Assembly: GCF_900105675.1 (NCBI RefSeq)
Contig: NZ_LT629786.1
Coordinates: forward strand, 1,550,001 to 1,614,000
DNA length: 64,000 nucleotides
From: Pseudomonas synxantha
GTDB lineage: Bacteria > Pseudomonadota > Gammaproteobacteria > Pseudomonadales > Pseudomonadaceae
Direction of reading: 5' to 3'
Part shown: in pieces, positions 10,006 through 16,558 of the stretch
Layout: every line of letters begins with the position of its first letter
Numbering within the stretch: the first letter of the stretch is position 1
The notes under the pieces: generated by a model
Told to the model about the DNA's origin: nothing
The model's database searches: none
What the model saw: only the letters and a program-made list of their open reading frames with translations
Program-made: the position numbers and the translations under genes

Positions 10006-10469
10006 TGGAAGTCCTGTTTGTATGCCTGGGCAATATCTGCCGCTCGCCGACCGCTGAAGGCGTGCTACGCCATAAATTGCGCGACGCAGGCTTGTCCGGC
10101 CAGGTTGAAGTGGCGTCTGCCGGCACCGGCGAATGGCATATCGGCAACCCGCCGGACCAGCGCAGTCAACGTGCGGCGCTGGCGCGGGGTTATGACTTGT
10201 CGTCCCAGCGTGCCCAACAGGTCAGCCGCGCTGACTTTGCGCGCTATGACCTGATTCTGGCCATGGACCACAGCAACCTGCGCAACCTCAAGGCCATGCA
10301 GCCGGGGCAGGGCAAGGCGGAGCTGGATTTGTTCCTGCGCCGCTTTGATGGCGAAATGGACGAGGTGCCAGACCCTTACTACGAAGGTGAGCAAGGTTTC
10401 GAGCGGGTCCTGGACCTGATCGAGCGCGCCTGCGATTTATTGGTGATCGAATTGAAGGGGCGGTTATGA
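10005..10469 (+). CDS. Low molecular weight protein-tyrosine phosphatase
   Basis: This 154-residue enzyme has the P-loop VCLGNICRSPTAEG at residues 6-19 with nucleophile Cys7 and Arg13, and the general-acid motif DPYY near 121, so the catalytic set for dephosphorylating phosphotyrosine is complete. The ATG overlaps the kdsB TGA by one base (TGATG), and its end overlaps the murB start. In P. aeruginosa the same place is held by PA2978. The physiological substrate is unknown; exopolysaccharide kinases are frequent partners, but none is encoded here. Confidence 0.93.
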   Translation: MEVLFVCLGNICRSPTAEGVLRHKLRDAGLSGQVEVASAGTGEWHIGNPPDQRSQRAALARGYDLSSQRAQQVSRADFARYDLILAMDHSNLRNLKAMQPGQGKAELDLFLRRFDGEMDEVPDPYYEGEQGFERVLDLIERACDLLVIELKGRL

Positions 10470-11485
10470 CCTTGCAAGTGCTTGCGCAGGTATCGCTCAA
10501 GCCATTCAACAGCTTTGGCATTGATGTGCGTGCGCAATTGTTTGCCGAGGCCCACAGTGATGCGGATGTCCGCGAGGCGCTGGCCTACGCGGCTGCACAA
10601 GCGCTGCCGCTGTTGGTGATCGGTGGTGGCAGCAACCTGTTGCTGACCCAGGATGTGCCTGCCCTGGTATTGCGCATGGCCACCCAAGGCATTCGCGTGC
10701 TGCATGACGATGGCGAGCAGGTCATCGTCGAGGCCGAAGCAGGCGAAGCCTGGCATCCGTTTGTGTTGTGGACCCTTGAGCACGGCTTTTGCGGCCTGGA
10801 AAACCTCAGCCTGATCCCCGGCACCGTCGGTGCGGCGCCGATGCAGAACATCGGTGCCTACGGCGTGGAGATCAAGGATGTGTTCGCCGGCCTCACCGCC
10901 CTGGATCGCCAGACCGGCGAGCTGCGGGATTTCAGCCTGGACGAATGCAGGTTTGCTTACCGTGACAGCCTGTTCAAGCATGAGGTCGGGCGCTGGTTGA
11001 TCCTGCGAGTACGCTTTGCCCTCAGCCGCGCCAGCCAGCTGAAACTTGACTACGGCCCGGTACAACAACGCCTGGCCGCCCAGGGTATTACCGACGCCAC
11101 GCCAAGCGATGTCAGCCGGGCGATCTGCAGCATTCGCCGGGAAAAACTGCCCGACCCGGCAGAGCTGGGCAATGCCGGCAGCTTCTTCAAGAACCCGCTG
11201 GTATCCCAGGCCCTCGCTGATGAGCTGAAAAGCCAGTACCCGGACCTGGTGGCCTACCCCCAGGCCGACGGGCAAATGAAACTCGCCGCCGGCTGGCTGA
11301 TCGACAAGGCAGGCTGGAAGGGCTTTCGAGACGGCGACGCGGGGGTACACAAGCTGCAGGCGCTGGTGCTGGTCAACTACGGCACCGCCACAGGCCGCGA
11401 GATTGCCAACCTGGCGTTGCGTATCCAGCAGGATATCTTCAAGCGCTTCAAGGTCGAGCTGGAAATGGAGCCCAACCAGTACTGA
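10466..11485 (+). CDS. murB: UDP-N-acetylenolpyruvoylglucosamine reductase
   Basis: MurB is the FAD- and NADPH-dependent enzyme that completes UDP-MurNAc for peptidoglycan synthesis. The 339-residue protein has the FAD-binding stretch IGGGSNLLLTQD near residue 52, LIPGTVGAAPMQNIGAYG near 116, and the catalytic serine region GNAGSFFKNP near 235, then KAGWKG and a terminal VELEMEPNQY. It is a type I MurB by length. It is the last gene of the operon, followed by a strong terminator. Confidence 0.96.
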   Translation: MTLQVLAQVSLKPFNSFGIDVRAQLFAEAHSDADVREALAYAAAQALPLLVIGGGSNLLLTQDVPALVLRMATQGIRVLHDDGEQVIVEAEAGEAWHPFVLWTLEHGFCGLENLSLIPGTVGAAPMQNIGAYGVEIKDVFAGLTALDRQTGELRDFSLDECRFAYRDSLFKHEVGRWLILRVRFALSRASQLKLDYGPVQQRLAAQGITDATPSDVSRAICSIRREKLPDPAELGNAGSFFKNPLVSQALADELKSQYPDLVAYPQADGQMKLAAGWLIDKAGWKGFRDGDAGVHKLQALVLVNYGTATGREIANLALRIQQDIFKRFKVELEMEPNQY

Positions 11486-11510
11486 CCATTCGTGCAGGCC
11501 TGAAAATAAA

Positions 11511-11547
11511 AATGCCCCGTATCTCACGATACGGGGCATTTTTTATT
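11511..11547. terminator. Bidirectional rho-independent terminator between murB and the BI-1 gene
   Basis: A 13-bp perfect stem, AATGCCCCGTATC at 11511-11523 with GATACGGGGCATT at 11528-11540, closes a TCAC loop. It is preceded by an A-rich and followed by a T-rich run, so it can stop transcription of murB from the left and of the convergent BI-1 gene from the right. Confidence 0.93.
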
Positions 11548-11558
11548 GTGACGACTGA

Positions 11559-12230
11559 TCAGTCGTCGCGGCTCATGATGCCGAAGATCTGCAACAGGCT
11601 GATAAACAGGTTGTAGATCGAAACATACAGGCTCACGGTCGCCATAATGTAGTTACGCTCACCGCCGTGGATGATGGCGCTGGTCTGGAACAGGATGCAC
11701 ACCGAGGAAAACAGCACAAAACCCGCGCTGATCGCCAGTTGCAAGCCGCTGATCTGGAAGAACATGCTGGCCACTACTGCCGCCAGCAACACGAAGAAGC
11801 CCGCGGTAATGAAGCCACCCAGGAAGCTCATGTCCTTACGGCTGATCAGCACGTAGGCCGACAGGCCACCAAACACCAGGGCAGTCATGGCAAACGCCGA
11901 ACTGACCACTTCCGCACCGCCGGCCATGCCGAGGTAGCGGTTGAGGATGGGCCCGAGGATGAAGCCCATGAAACCGGTCAAGGCAAACGCCGACACCAGG
12001 CCCCAGGCCGAATCGCGCAACTTGTTGGTCAGGAAGAACAGACCATAGAAGCCGATCAGCACGACAAAGATATTCGGATAACCAACGCGCATCTGCTGGG
12101 CCACGTAGGCCATCACGCCGCTGAATGCGAGGGTAAGGGCGAGCAGTCCGTACGTGTTGCGCAAGACGCGGCTGACTTCAAGCTGCTCAGCCTGCGCGTT
12201 ACCATTCACTGCGTAATTCTGTTCGCGCAT
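11559..12230 (-). CDS. Bax inhibitor-1/YccA family membrane protein
   Basis: This 223-residue protein has seven hydrophobic segments, and conserved BI-1 family features: VLRNTYGLLALTLAFSG near the start and AIIHGGERNYIMATVSLYVSIYNLFISLLQIFGI at the end, shown here only as a description of the last two helices. In E. coli YccA modulates FtsH; other BI-1 proteins conduct calcium. The C-terminal MSRDD is typical. A purine-rich site precedes the ATG. In P. aeruginosa the homologue (PA2604) also sits next to tRNA-Ser. Confidence 0.9.
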   Translation of the reverse strand: MREQNYAVNGNAQAEQLEVSRVLRNTYGLLALTLAFSGVMAYVAQQMRVGYPNIFVVLIGFYGLFFLTNKLRDSAWGLVSAFALTGFMGFILGPILNRYLGMAGGAEVVSSAFAMTALVFGGLSAYVLISRKDMSFLGGFITAGFFVLLAAVVASMFFQISGLQLAISAGFVLFSSVCILFQTSAIIHGGERNYIMATVSLYVSIYNLFISLLQIFGIMSRDD

Positions 12231-12307
12231 GGCGACACTCCTTCAGTTTTGAAACGTTCAGTCGCAAAGATCATAACAGACGCCCTGTAACAAGCGATGC
12301 AGAGAGT

Positions 12308-12335
12308 TTGACAGTGTGTTTCATTCGGGTATTAT
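12308..12335 (+). promoter_or_regulatory. Probable sigma-70 promoter of tRNA-Ser
   Basis: TTGACA at 12308-12313 and TATTAT at 12330-12335 are separated by 16 bases, and point at the tRNA gene 47 bases further on. A second TATAAT lies at 12363-12368 without a good -35 box. Confidence 0.6.
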
Positions 12336-12382
12336 GGCGCCCGCTGAGACGGGATGAGCTACTATAATCCTGTGATGCACAA

Positions 12383-12473
12383 GGGAAATTGGCAGAGTGG
12401 TTGAATGCACCGGTCTTGAAAACCGGCGAACGTTAATAGCGTTCCCAGGGTTCGAATCCCTGGTTTCCCGCCA
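12383..12473 (+). tRNA. tRNA-Ser(TGA), prophage integration target
   Basis: The gene folds as a class II tRNA: acceptor GGGAAAT pairs with GTTTCCC, the anticodon stem CCGGT/ACCGG closes the loop CTTGAAA with anticodon TGA, a long variable arm follows, and the T arm is CAGGG-TTCGAAT-CCCTG. CCA is encoded. It is complete and should be functional. Phage genes begin within about 120 bases downstream, with the integrase facing it, so the prophage most probably uses the 3' part of this gene as its attachment core. Confidence 0.97.
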
Positions 12474-12480
12474 AGATTTA
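12430..12480. other. Probable left attachment site (attL) in the 3' half of tRNA-Ser
   Basis: The junction of chromosomal and phage DNA must lie between the tRNA and the integrase gene. Tyrosine integrases of this type usually exchange strands inside the anticodon or T arm and restore the tRNA 3' end. The exact core cannot be set because the matching right copy is outside the window. Confidence 0.5.
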
Positions 12481-12484
12481 CACG

Positions 12485-12509
12485 AAAGCCTCGCGAAAGC
12501 GGGGCTTTT
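12485..12509 (+). terminator. Terminator after tRNA-Ser
   Basis: AAAGCCTCGC at 12485-12494 pairs with GCGGGGCTTT at 12499-12508 around a GAAA tetraloop, with one T-G pair, followed by a short T run. Confidence 0.75.
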
Positions 12510-12549
12510 GCGTTCCTGGGGTTTGAGAATGTTTCTTCTGCTTTTGGCG

Positions 12550-12587
12550 GGAGTTCCGAAACTTTTAGGTAGGAGTTCCGAAACTTT
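12550..12587. repeat. Two direct 16-bp repeats between attL and integrase
   Basis: GGAGTTCCGAAACTTT occurs at 12550-12565 and again at 12572-12587, 22 bases apart, that is about two helical turns. Their place between the tRNA and the integrase end suggests integrase arm-type binding sites. No coding explanation was seen. Confidence 0.6.
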
Positions 12588-12589
12588 GC

Positions 12590-13639
12590 CTATTTGGACG
12601 GTTTCGCGGTGGCGCCAATCCTCCTGTAAACCCGCTTTGTGATCTCCTGTTTGCTGTGTCCAAGCAGCAGGCTTGCATCCCCGATATCGATGATTTCCGA
12701 CGCGGCCTTCGGCCGGATGTCGCGGAACTGAAACTCTCCAATCTTGGCCGCGAGCAGCGGGTCGCCTTGTTCGATGGCGTTCTGCTGAGCTTTTTCCCGA
12801 GCCTTGTCCCAGCGCAAGCGCAACATCCCCTTCGTCATTCGCTTTCCATGCCTGTTGATCAACAGGTACTTGGATGAATGACCGACATTCCTTTCGGCAA
12901 TCTCCCTGACCAATCTCCCCAAGCTGTTTTCCCCGGCTTCTGCACGCATCAGGATTCGAAGCTTCTGGCCGGTCTTGCCCTGCGTTACCAGGAAGTAGTC
13001 ACCCTCGATATCGTCGCTGCGCATGATCAGCACGTCAGCTGGCCGCTGTCCGGTCAAATAGCCCAGGTCCATCGCTTCTTTGAGTTCTTGTTCGGCAACC
13101 GCGTAGACGGCATCCCAAACAGCTGCGTTGGCGTAGTAATCGCGCGGCGCCTCCTTGTTCTTCCTGATGCCCTGGCAAGGGTTCTCCCGCTCCGTCAGCC
13201 CCCACTCCCTGGCCATGTTGAAAACGTGCGACAGGAGCGCGATCTCGCGGTTGGCACGAACCTTTGCTGAGCGGGCATCACGGTAGCCGGCGATGTTGAA
13301 CGGCGTAATTGAATCGATGGGCGCCTCATCAAACGTAGGACGAAGCTGTTTCAGTTCGGCCATGTTGTCCTTCTGGGTCCGCTCCCCCTTTTTTGGGATG
13401 ACGTCGCGCACGTACCGGTCGAAGATGCCCTTCATCGTTGTCAGATCGGCAGGCTTTTCTTTGGCCTCCAGTTCGGCCCACTTCAGCCGGGCTTTGCTCA
13501 GGTCTGTACCAAGCGGAATCTCTTTTCCTGCTGAGTCACGGTAGTAGTAGCCGATCCAGACCTTGCCATTCTTCCTTGGGCGCTTACGGCGCACCATTCC
13601 TGGCGGCAAGTCCCTGTTTTCCGTATTTCGGGGGCGCAT
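12590..13639 (-). CDS. int: Phage tyrosine-recombinase integrase
   Basis: This 349-residue site-specific recombinase would insert and excise the prophage at tRNA-Ser. An N-terminal basic region (RRKRPRKNGK) and SAM-like core-binding domain precede the catalytic domain. There I see the first Arg in TGQRPADVL, a second Arg in FRDIRPKAAS, the His in LLGHSKQ, and the nucleophile Tyr in KRVYRR near residue 340. The residue usually written as His in HxxR is Arg here (RDIR), a common variant in phage integrases. It is the last gene of the leftward operon, next to the attachment site. Confidence 0.94.
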   Translation of the reverse strand: MRPRNTENRDLPPGMVRRKRPRKNGKVWIGYYYRDSAGKEIPLGTDLSKARLKWAELEAKEKPADLTTMKGIFDRYVRDVIPKKGERTQKDNMAELKQLRPTFDEAPIDSITPFNIAGYRDARSAKVRANREIALLSHVFNMAREWGLTERENPCQGIRKNKEAPRDYYANAAVWDAVYAVAEQELKEAMDLGYLTGQRPADVLIMRSDDIEGDYFLVTQGKTGQKLRILMRAEAGENSLGRLVREIAERNVGHSSKYLLINRHGKRMTKGMLRLRWDKAREKAQQNAIEQGDPLLAAKIGEFQFRDIRPKAASEIIDIGDASLLLGHSKQEITKRVYRRIGATAKPSK

Positions 13640-13640
13640 A

Positions 13641-13883
13641 TCAGTTCACTCTTGAGAAATCAGGCGTCCAAGCTGGACGCGCCGGCGGCGGATTTGGATC
13701 AGTGATTTCGGCGTTAACCATGCCAAGTTTCATGCGGGCGAACATCCGGCCAACTAGCGGTCGGCCGCCGCGGCTCTCGACGAACACCCAGTTGCGATCC
13801 TTGAGCCATTTGCGCTGATCAGATCGACGCTTGTAGCCGGTTAGGTCGGCGAGTTCATCGTCCGACAGGATTTCAGCTTGCAT
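13641..13883 (-). CDS. DUF4224 domain protein
   Basis: This 80-residue protein (MQAEILSDDELADLTGYKR...) matches DUF4224, a short family that lies directly upstream of integrase genes in many Pseudomonas prophages. The ATG at 13883 has a strong GGGAGGT site. Position and size would suit an excisionase or recombination-direction factor, but this is inference; no DNA-binding motif is certain. Confidence 0.8.
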   Translation of the reverse strand: MQAEILSDDELADLTGYKRRSDQRKWLKDRNWVFVESRGGRPLVGRMFARMKLGMVNAEITDPNPPPARPAWTPDFSRVN

Positions 13884-13885
13884 AT

Positions 13886-14107
13886 CTACCTCCCGCCGCC
13901 AGTAGTGGGTCGCGCTGTCTTGATGATGTGAACGACCAGGCCGAAGCTGACCAGCAGCCAGGCACATGTGCCGGCGAAGGCGTAGAGCAGTGCCTCGGTG
14001 GTGCCCGTGCCAACAAGTTCAGGCCCGGCCCAAAAGAACCAGTAGAGCGTTCCGACCAGGTACAGCAAAGCGCCCAGCAGTGTCAGGGTGAGTTTCATAG
14101 CAAGCAT
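13886..14107 (-). CDS. Small two-helix membrane protein
   Basis: A 73-residue protein with two hydrophobic helices (LTLTLLGALLYLVGTLYWFF and ALLYAFAGTCAWLLVSFGLV) joined by a short loop and a polar tail. ATG at 14107 has AGGA nine bases upstream. Holin-like topology is possible but its position in the early leftward operon argues against a lysis role. Function unknown. Confidence 0.6.
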   Translation of the reverse strand: MLAMKLTLTLLGALLYLVGTLYWFFWAGPELVGTGTTEALLYAFAGTCAWLLVSFGLVVHIIKTARPTTGGGR

Positions 14108-14226
14108 GGGGTATGTCCTAGCCGCGCGGGGCGGCATATAGGGGAATGGAGTGATAGCTTTCTGCCTATCTTTCAAACAGGTCCGAAGCGGTGTACAAAA
14201 GGGTTCAACTAAGTTCGTGATGAGGC

Positions 14227-14475
14227 ATGGACGTGTCACACAACTTCGATGCACCGATAGCGCACGCTTACCGGGGCTATGTGATGTTTCTCAAGTTCGA
14301 CTGGAGTCGCCCGAACGACGAGAGCCCTGTTGGCGCAAAGATCATTGAGTCAGCAGCCATCAATGGCCTGGGCGAGGTTGCAGCAGAATTAGAAGGCCCT
14401 TGGCCTGACTATCCGGCAGCGCTTGATGAAGCGATGGCGGCAGCTGAACGATGGATCGATAGTCAGTTGCCGTGA
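14227..14475 (+). CDS. Hypothetical phage protein (opposite strand)
   Basis: This 82-residue acidic protein runs against the surrounding leftward operon. It has aromatic-rich FLKFDWSRP and a C-terminal helix (YPAALDEAMAAAERWIDSQL). The start ATG has GATGAGG upstream. It belongs to no family I recognise. It is one of several rightward small genes embedded in the leftward arm. Confidence 0.6.
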   Translation: MDVSHNFDAPIAHAYRGYVMFLKFDWSRPNDESPVGAKIIESAAINGLGEVAAELEGPWPDYPAALDEAMAAAERWIDSQLP

Positions 14476-14509
14476 CTTCGCCCACCGCCAGGCATGTAGG
14501 GGATTGGGG

Positions 14510-14968
14510 TTAGGGCTTTGCTGCTGCTTTTCGTTTTCTGGCAGCGATGACCAGTGCTTTCGATGTGCTGGCCACTCCGCCGGCTACGTCTTCAGGGAGA
14601 ATCGCGGTCGTGCAATGAGGGCACAGCGGTGCCATCTTTGTGCTGCGCCAAGCCTCGTCCATTACTTTCGCGGCGCGGCTGCGCATCTGGAAAGTTTCGG
14701 CCTCTGCCAATTCACGCTGTCGCCGCTTCAGCGAGTTCATGCCGCCGCTGAACACCCCGACAATGCCAACGAATGCATCGAAGGGCTCGACCTCTGATTC
14801 GCAGTCGCTGCACCAAACGCGGCGCTCTTTCTCGTCGTAAACCAGTTTCTTGTGCTGGCAGGAGCTTGTCGGCCGTCGCGTCATGCCACGGGCAACGCGC
14901 AAATCTTCGATCTGCACGACCTTCACGCCGTACACGTAGTCCTGCGGCTCAATAGGTACGTCGCTCAT
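14510..14968 (-). CDS. Hypothetical zinc-finger-like phage protein
   Basis: This 152-residue protein has two potential metal knuckles: CQH with CSDC near residues 37-56, and CPHC near 116-119. The rest is basic and helical and ends in RKRKAAAKP. It is unrecognised. Its ATG overlaps the stop of a tiny reading frame upstream. A nucleic-acid-binding role is a guess from the cysteines and charge. Confidence 0.6.
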   Translation of the reverse strand: MSDVPIEPQDYVYGVKVVQIEDLRVARGMTRRPTSSCQHKKLVYDEKERRVWCSDCESEVEPFDAFVGIVGVFSGGMNSLKRRQRELAEAETFQMRSRAAKVMDEAWRSTKMAPLCPHCTTAILPEDVAGGVASTSKALVIAARKRKAAAKP

Positions 14969-15021
14969 GGCCTTGGCCCCTTGTAGATGAAGACGTAGGC
15001 GAACCAGAGGGTGGCGATCAT
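14965..15021 (-). CDS. Possible 18-residue hydrophobic leader peptide
   Basis: The frame encodes MIATLWFAYVFIYKGPRP. It begins one base into the stop codon of the upstream gene and ends overlapping the start of the downstream one, with GGGAGG seven bases before its ATG. It could be a tiny membrane peptide or simply a coupling device that carries ribosomes between the flanking genes. Confidence 0.35.
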   Translation of the reverse strand: MIATLWFAYVFIYKGPRP

Positions 15022-15467
15022 CAATAGTCCTCCCAGTTCAAGCCTTGGATATATTCGTTCGGGATGGTGACTGCTGCGTCCGGTATCGCGCTTTCGACCT
15101 GTGCGTTGCCGAAGTACCCGATTGCCGCCTGGGCCCGCTCCATTGACAGACGAGCGTGTCGCAGCTGCCAGGCCTTGCGTGCCTTGTAAGAGCGCAGTGC
15201 CAGTGCCTTGTCGGTGTAGGCGAATCGACGGCCCCAGTTGCCACCGTCTTTCAGCACGCGCTTTCTGCGTTTCTTCACCGCCTCAGCGGTCCAGCTGTAT
15301 TGCGGGCCTTTGACCAGGTCGCACGTATGGGTATCGCCGATGTAGAAACACTGCGCCGTCTCGCCGATCACCTGATAGGTGATGCAGTGCACCTCCAGGC
15401 CTTCCGGGCCAATGGTGTCGATATAGCGGAAGTGGTCCAGCCAGGCTTTGTTGATTTCTTCAGGCAT
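15021..15467 (-). CDS. Hypothetical phage protein
   Basis: This 148-residue protein has a cysteine-bearing N-terminal half (HCITYQVIGETAQCFYIGDTHTC) and a basic middle (AVKKRRKRVLKDGG). No family is recognised. It lies in the leftward early operon between two other unknown genes. Confidence 0.6.
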   Translation of the reverse strand: MPEEINKAWLDHFRYIDTIGPEGLEVHCITYQVIGETAQCFYIGDTHTCDLVKGPQYSWTAEAVKKRRKRVLKDGGNWGRRFAYTDKALALRSYKARKAWQLRHARLSMERAQAAIGYFGNAQVESAIPDAAVTIPNEYIQGLNWEDY

Positions 15468-15547
15468 GACTTCGTCCTTGCCGCTATAGCGGCTAACTTT
15501 GAAGGGGGAGGGGTTACAGGTTTTGCGGGTGGAGTACGGATGTACTC

Positions 15548-15907
15548 CTATCGGGGTTCTGCTGCATCGCTAGTGATCGGCACGGCCCTGGCCGCGATGT
15601 CTCGAATCACCTCGATAGACGGAGTTGGCATGTGCATCCCATCGTCAATGAATGCCTCAGCCCTACCGTGAATTCGGGTCAGCGCAGTGGTAAGCACATC
15701 CGTCCGCTCATCCGCCGCGGTCAGGCGCCGTTGCAGTTCCTTCTCCCGACGTTCCGAGGCTACGCAGCGTTCGGCCGCGTCTAGAAACAGGCGAGTGGCG
15801 TTGTCGAAGTCTTCGGCCATGACTACCGTTGGCTGGAAAACCGCCTTGCATTCACCCTCAACACCGGGCAGGAAGCCTTTCAACTTCCAGCGCTTCACTT
15901 CGCTCAT
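15548..15907 (-). CDS. Hypothetical coiled-coil phage protein
   Basis: This 119-residue protein has a mixed N-terminal part and a charged helix (ERREKELQRRLTAADERTDVL) likely to form a coiled coil. It overlaps the next gene upstream by four bases, so it is translationally coupled to the DUF4406-like gene. Function unknown. Confidence 0.6.
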   Translation of the reverse strand: MSEVKRWKLKGFLPGVEGECKAVFQPTVVMAEDFDNATRLFLDAAERCVASERREKELQRRLTAADERTDVLTTALTRIHGRAEAFIDDGMHMPTPSIEVIRDIAARAVPITSDAAEPR

Positions 15908-16314
15908 ACAGCCTCCCTCGTTACCAGATCATGGGCACTCATGACCGTCATGCCAGCGAACTCTTCGGCGGTGGGCAGATCTTCCAGGCAGGCAAAGATC
16001 GGCATACCCAGTTCACGGGCTCGGTGTACCTCGCCCAGGGTGCCGGCGCTGCATCGCCAGCCATTGATCAGGACAACCGCGTCACACCGCTCCATCAGCG
16101 CCAGGGTGCCGTCTAGGAAGAACTGGTCTTGGCCTGGCAGGTCGTCATCGAAGTGCGCGGTGTTGGTGTGCGGGCAGAGCGGGAACCAGCACAGACGGGC
16201 GGTGGCGACCGCGACCGACCTGGCAACGGCAATATTCTCGGCAATCAGTTCGCGGGTTGTGGCGCGGTAAGGGCCGGCCACGTAGACGACAGGGATTTTC
16301 TGTTTTGTAGGCAT
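15904..16314 (-). CDS. DUF4406/nucleoside deoxyribosyltransferase-like protein
   Basis: This 136-residue protein has VVYVAGPYRA at its start and the CDAVVLINGWRCSAGTLGEVHRARELGMPIF segment that marks the DUF4406/nucleoside 2-deoxyribosyltransferase-like fold (described, with Ser and Glu placed as in the family). The family cleaves or moves nucleobases on nucleosides; whether this one is active is unknown. ATG at 16314 is chosen because AAGGA lies seven bases upstream; an upstream start would lack a site. Confidence 0.75.
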   Translation of the reverse strand: MPTKQKIPVVYVAGPYRATTRELIAENIAVARSVAVATARLCWFPLCPHTNTAHFDDDLPGQDQFFLDGTLALMERCDAVVLINGWRCSAGTLGEVHRARELGMPIFACLEDLPTAEEFAGMTVMSAHDLVTREAV

Positions 16315-16471
16315 GGGGAGTCCTTGCCGGGCCATGCCCGGGCGGTGGAGTGGGGTCAATGGGGGAAAGATTTCAGAGGTAGTTGTAGTCGGGGCTTCTA
16401 CAAGGTTTCACCCGCGAGAACTTCAATAAGCGCGTCATAAACTGGGCGGACTTGAAAAAGAGGCTCAGACC

Positions 16472-16558
16472 ATGTTCGACAAATTTATGAAGTTCGTTCT
16501 GCTTGTCACAGCGATTCTCAAGCTTGTAGAAGTTATTCGCCGTACGGGCTGGTTTTGA
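16472..16558 (+). CDS. Possible 28-residue membrane peptide
   Basis: The frame reads MFDKFMKFVLLVTAILKLVE then VIRRTGWF, a single hydrophobic helix with a basic end. GAGG lies about eight bases before the ATG. It overlaps the 3' end of the methyltransferase gene on the other strand. Such short frames can arise by chance, so confidence is low. Confidence 0.3.
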   Translation: MFDKFMKFVLLVTAILKLVEVIRRTGWF

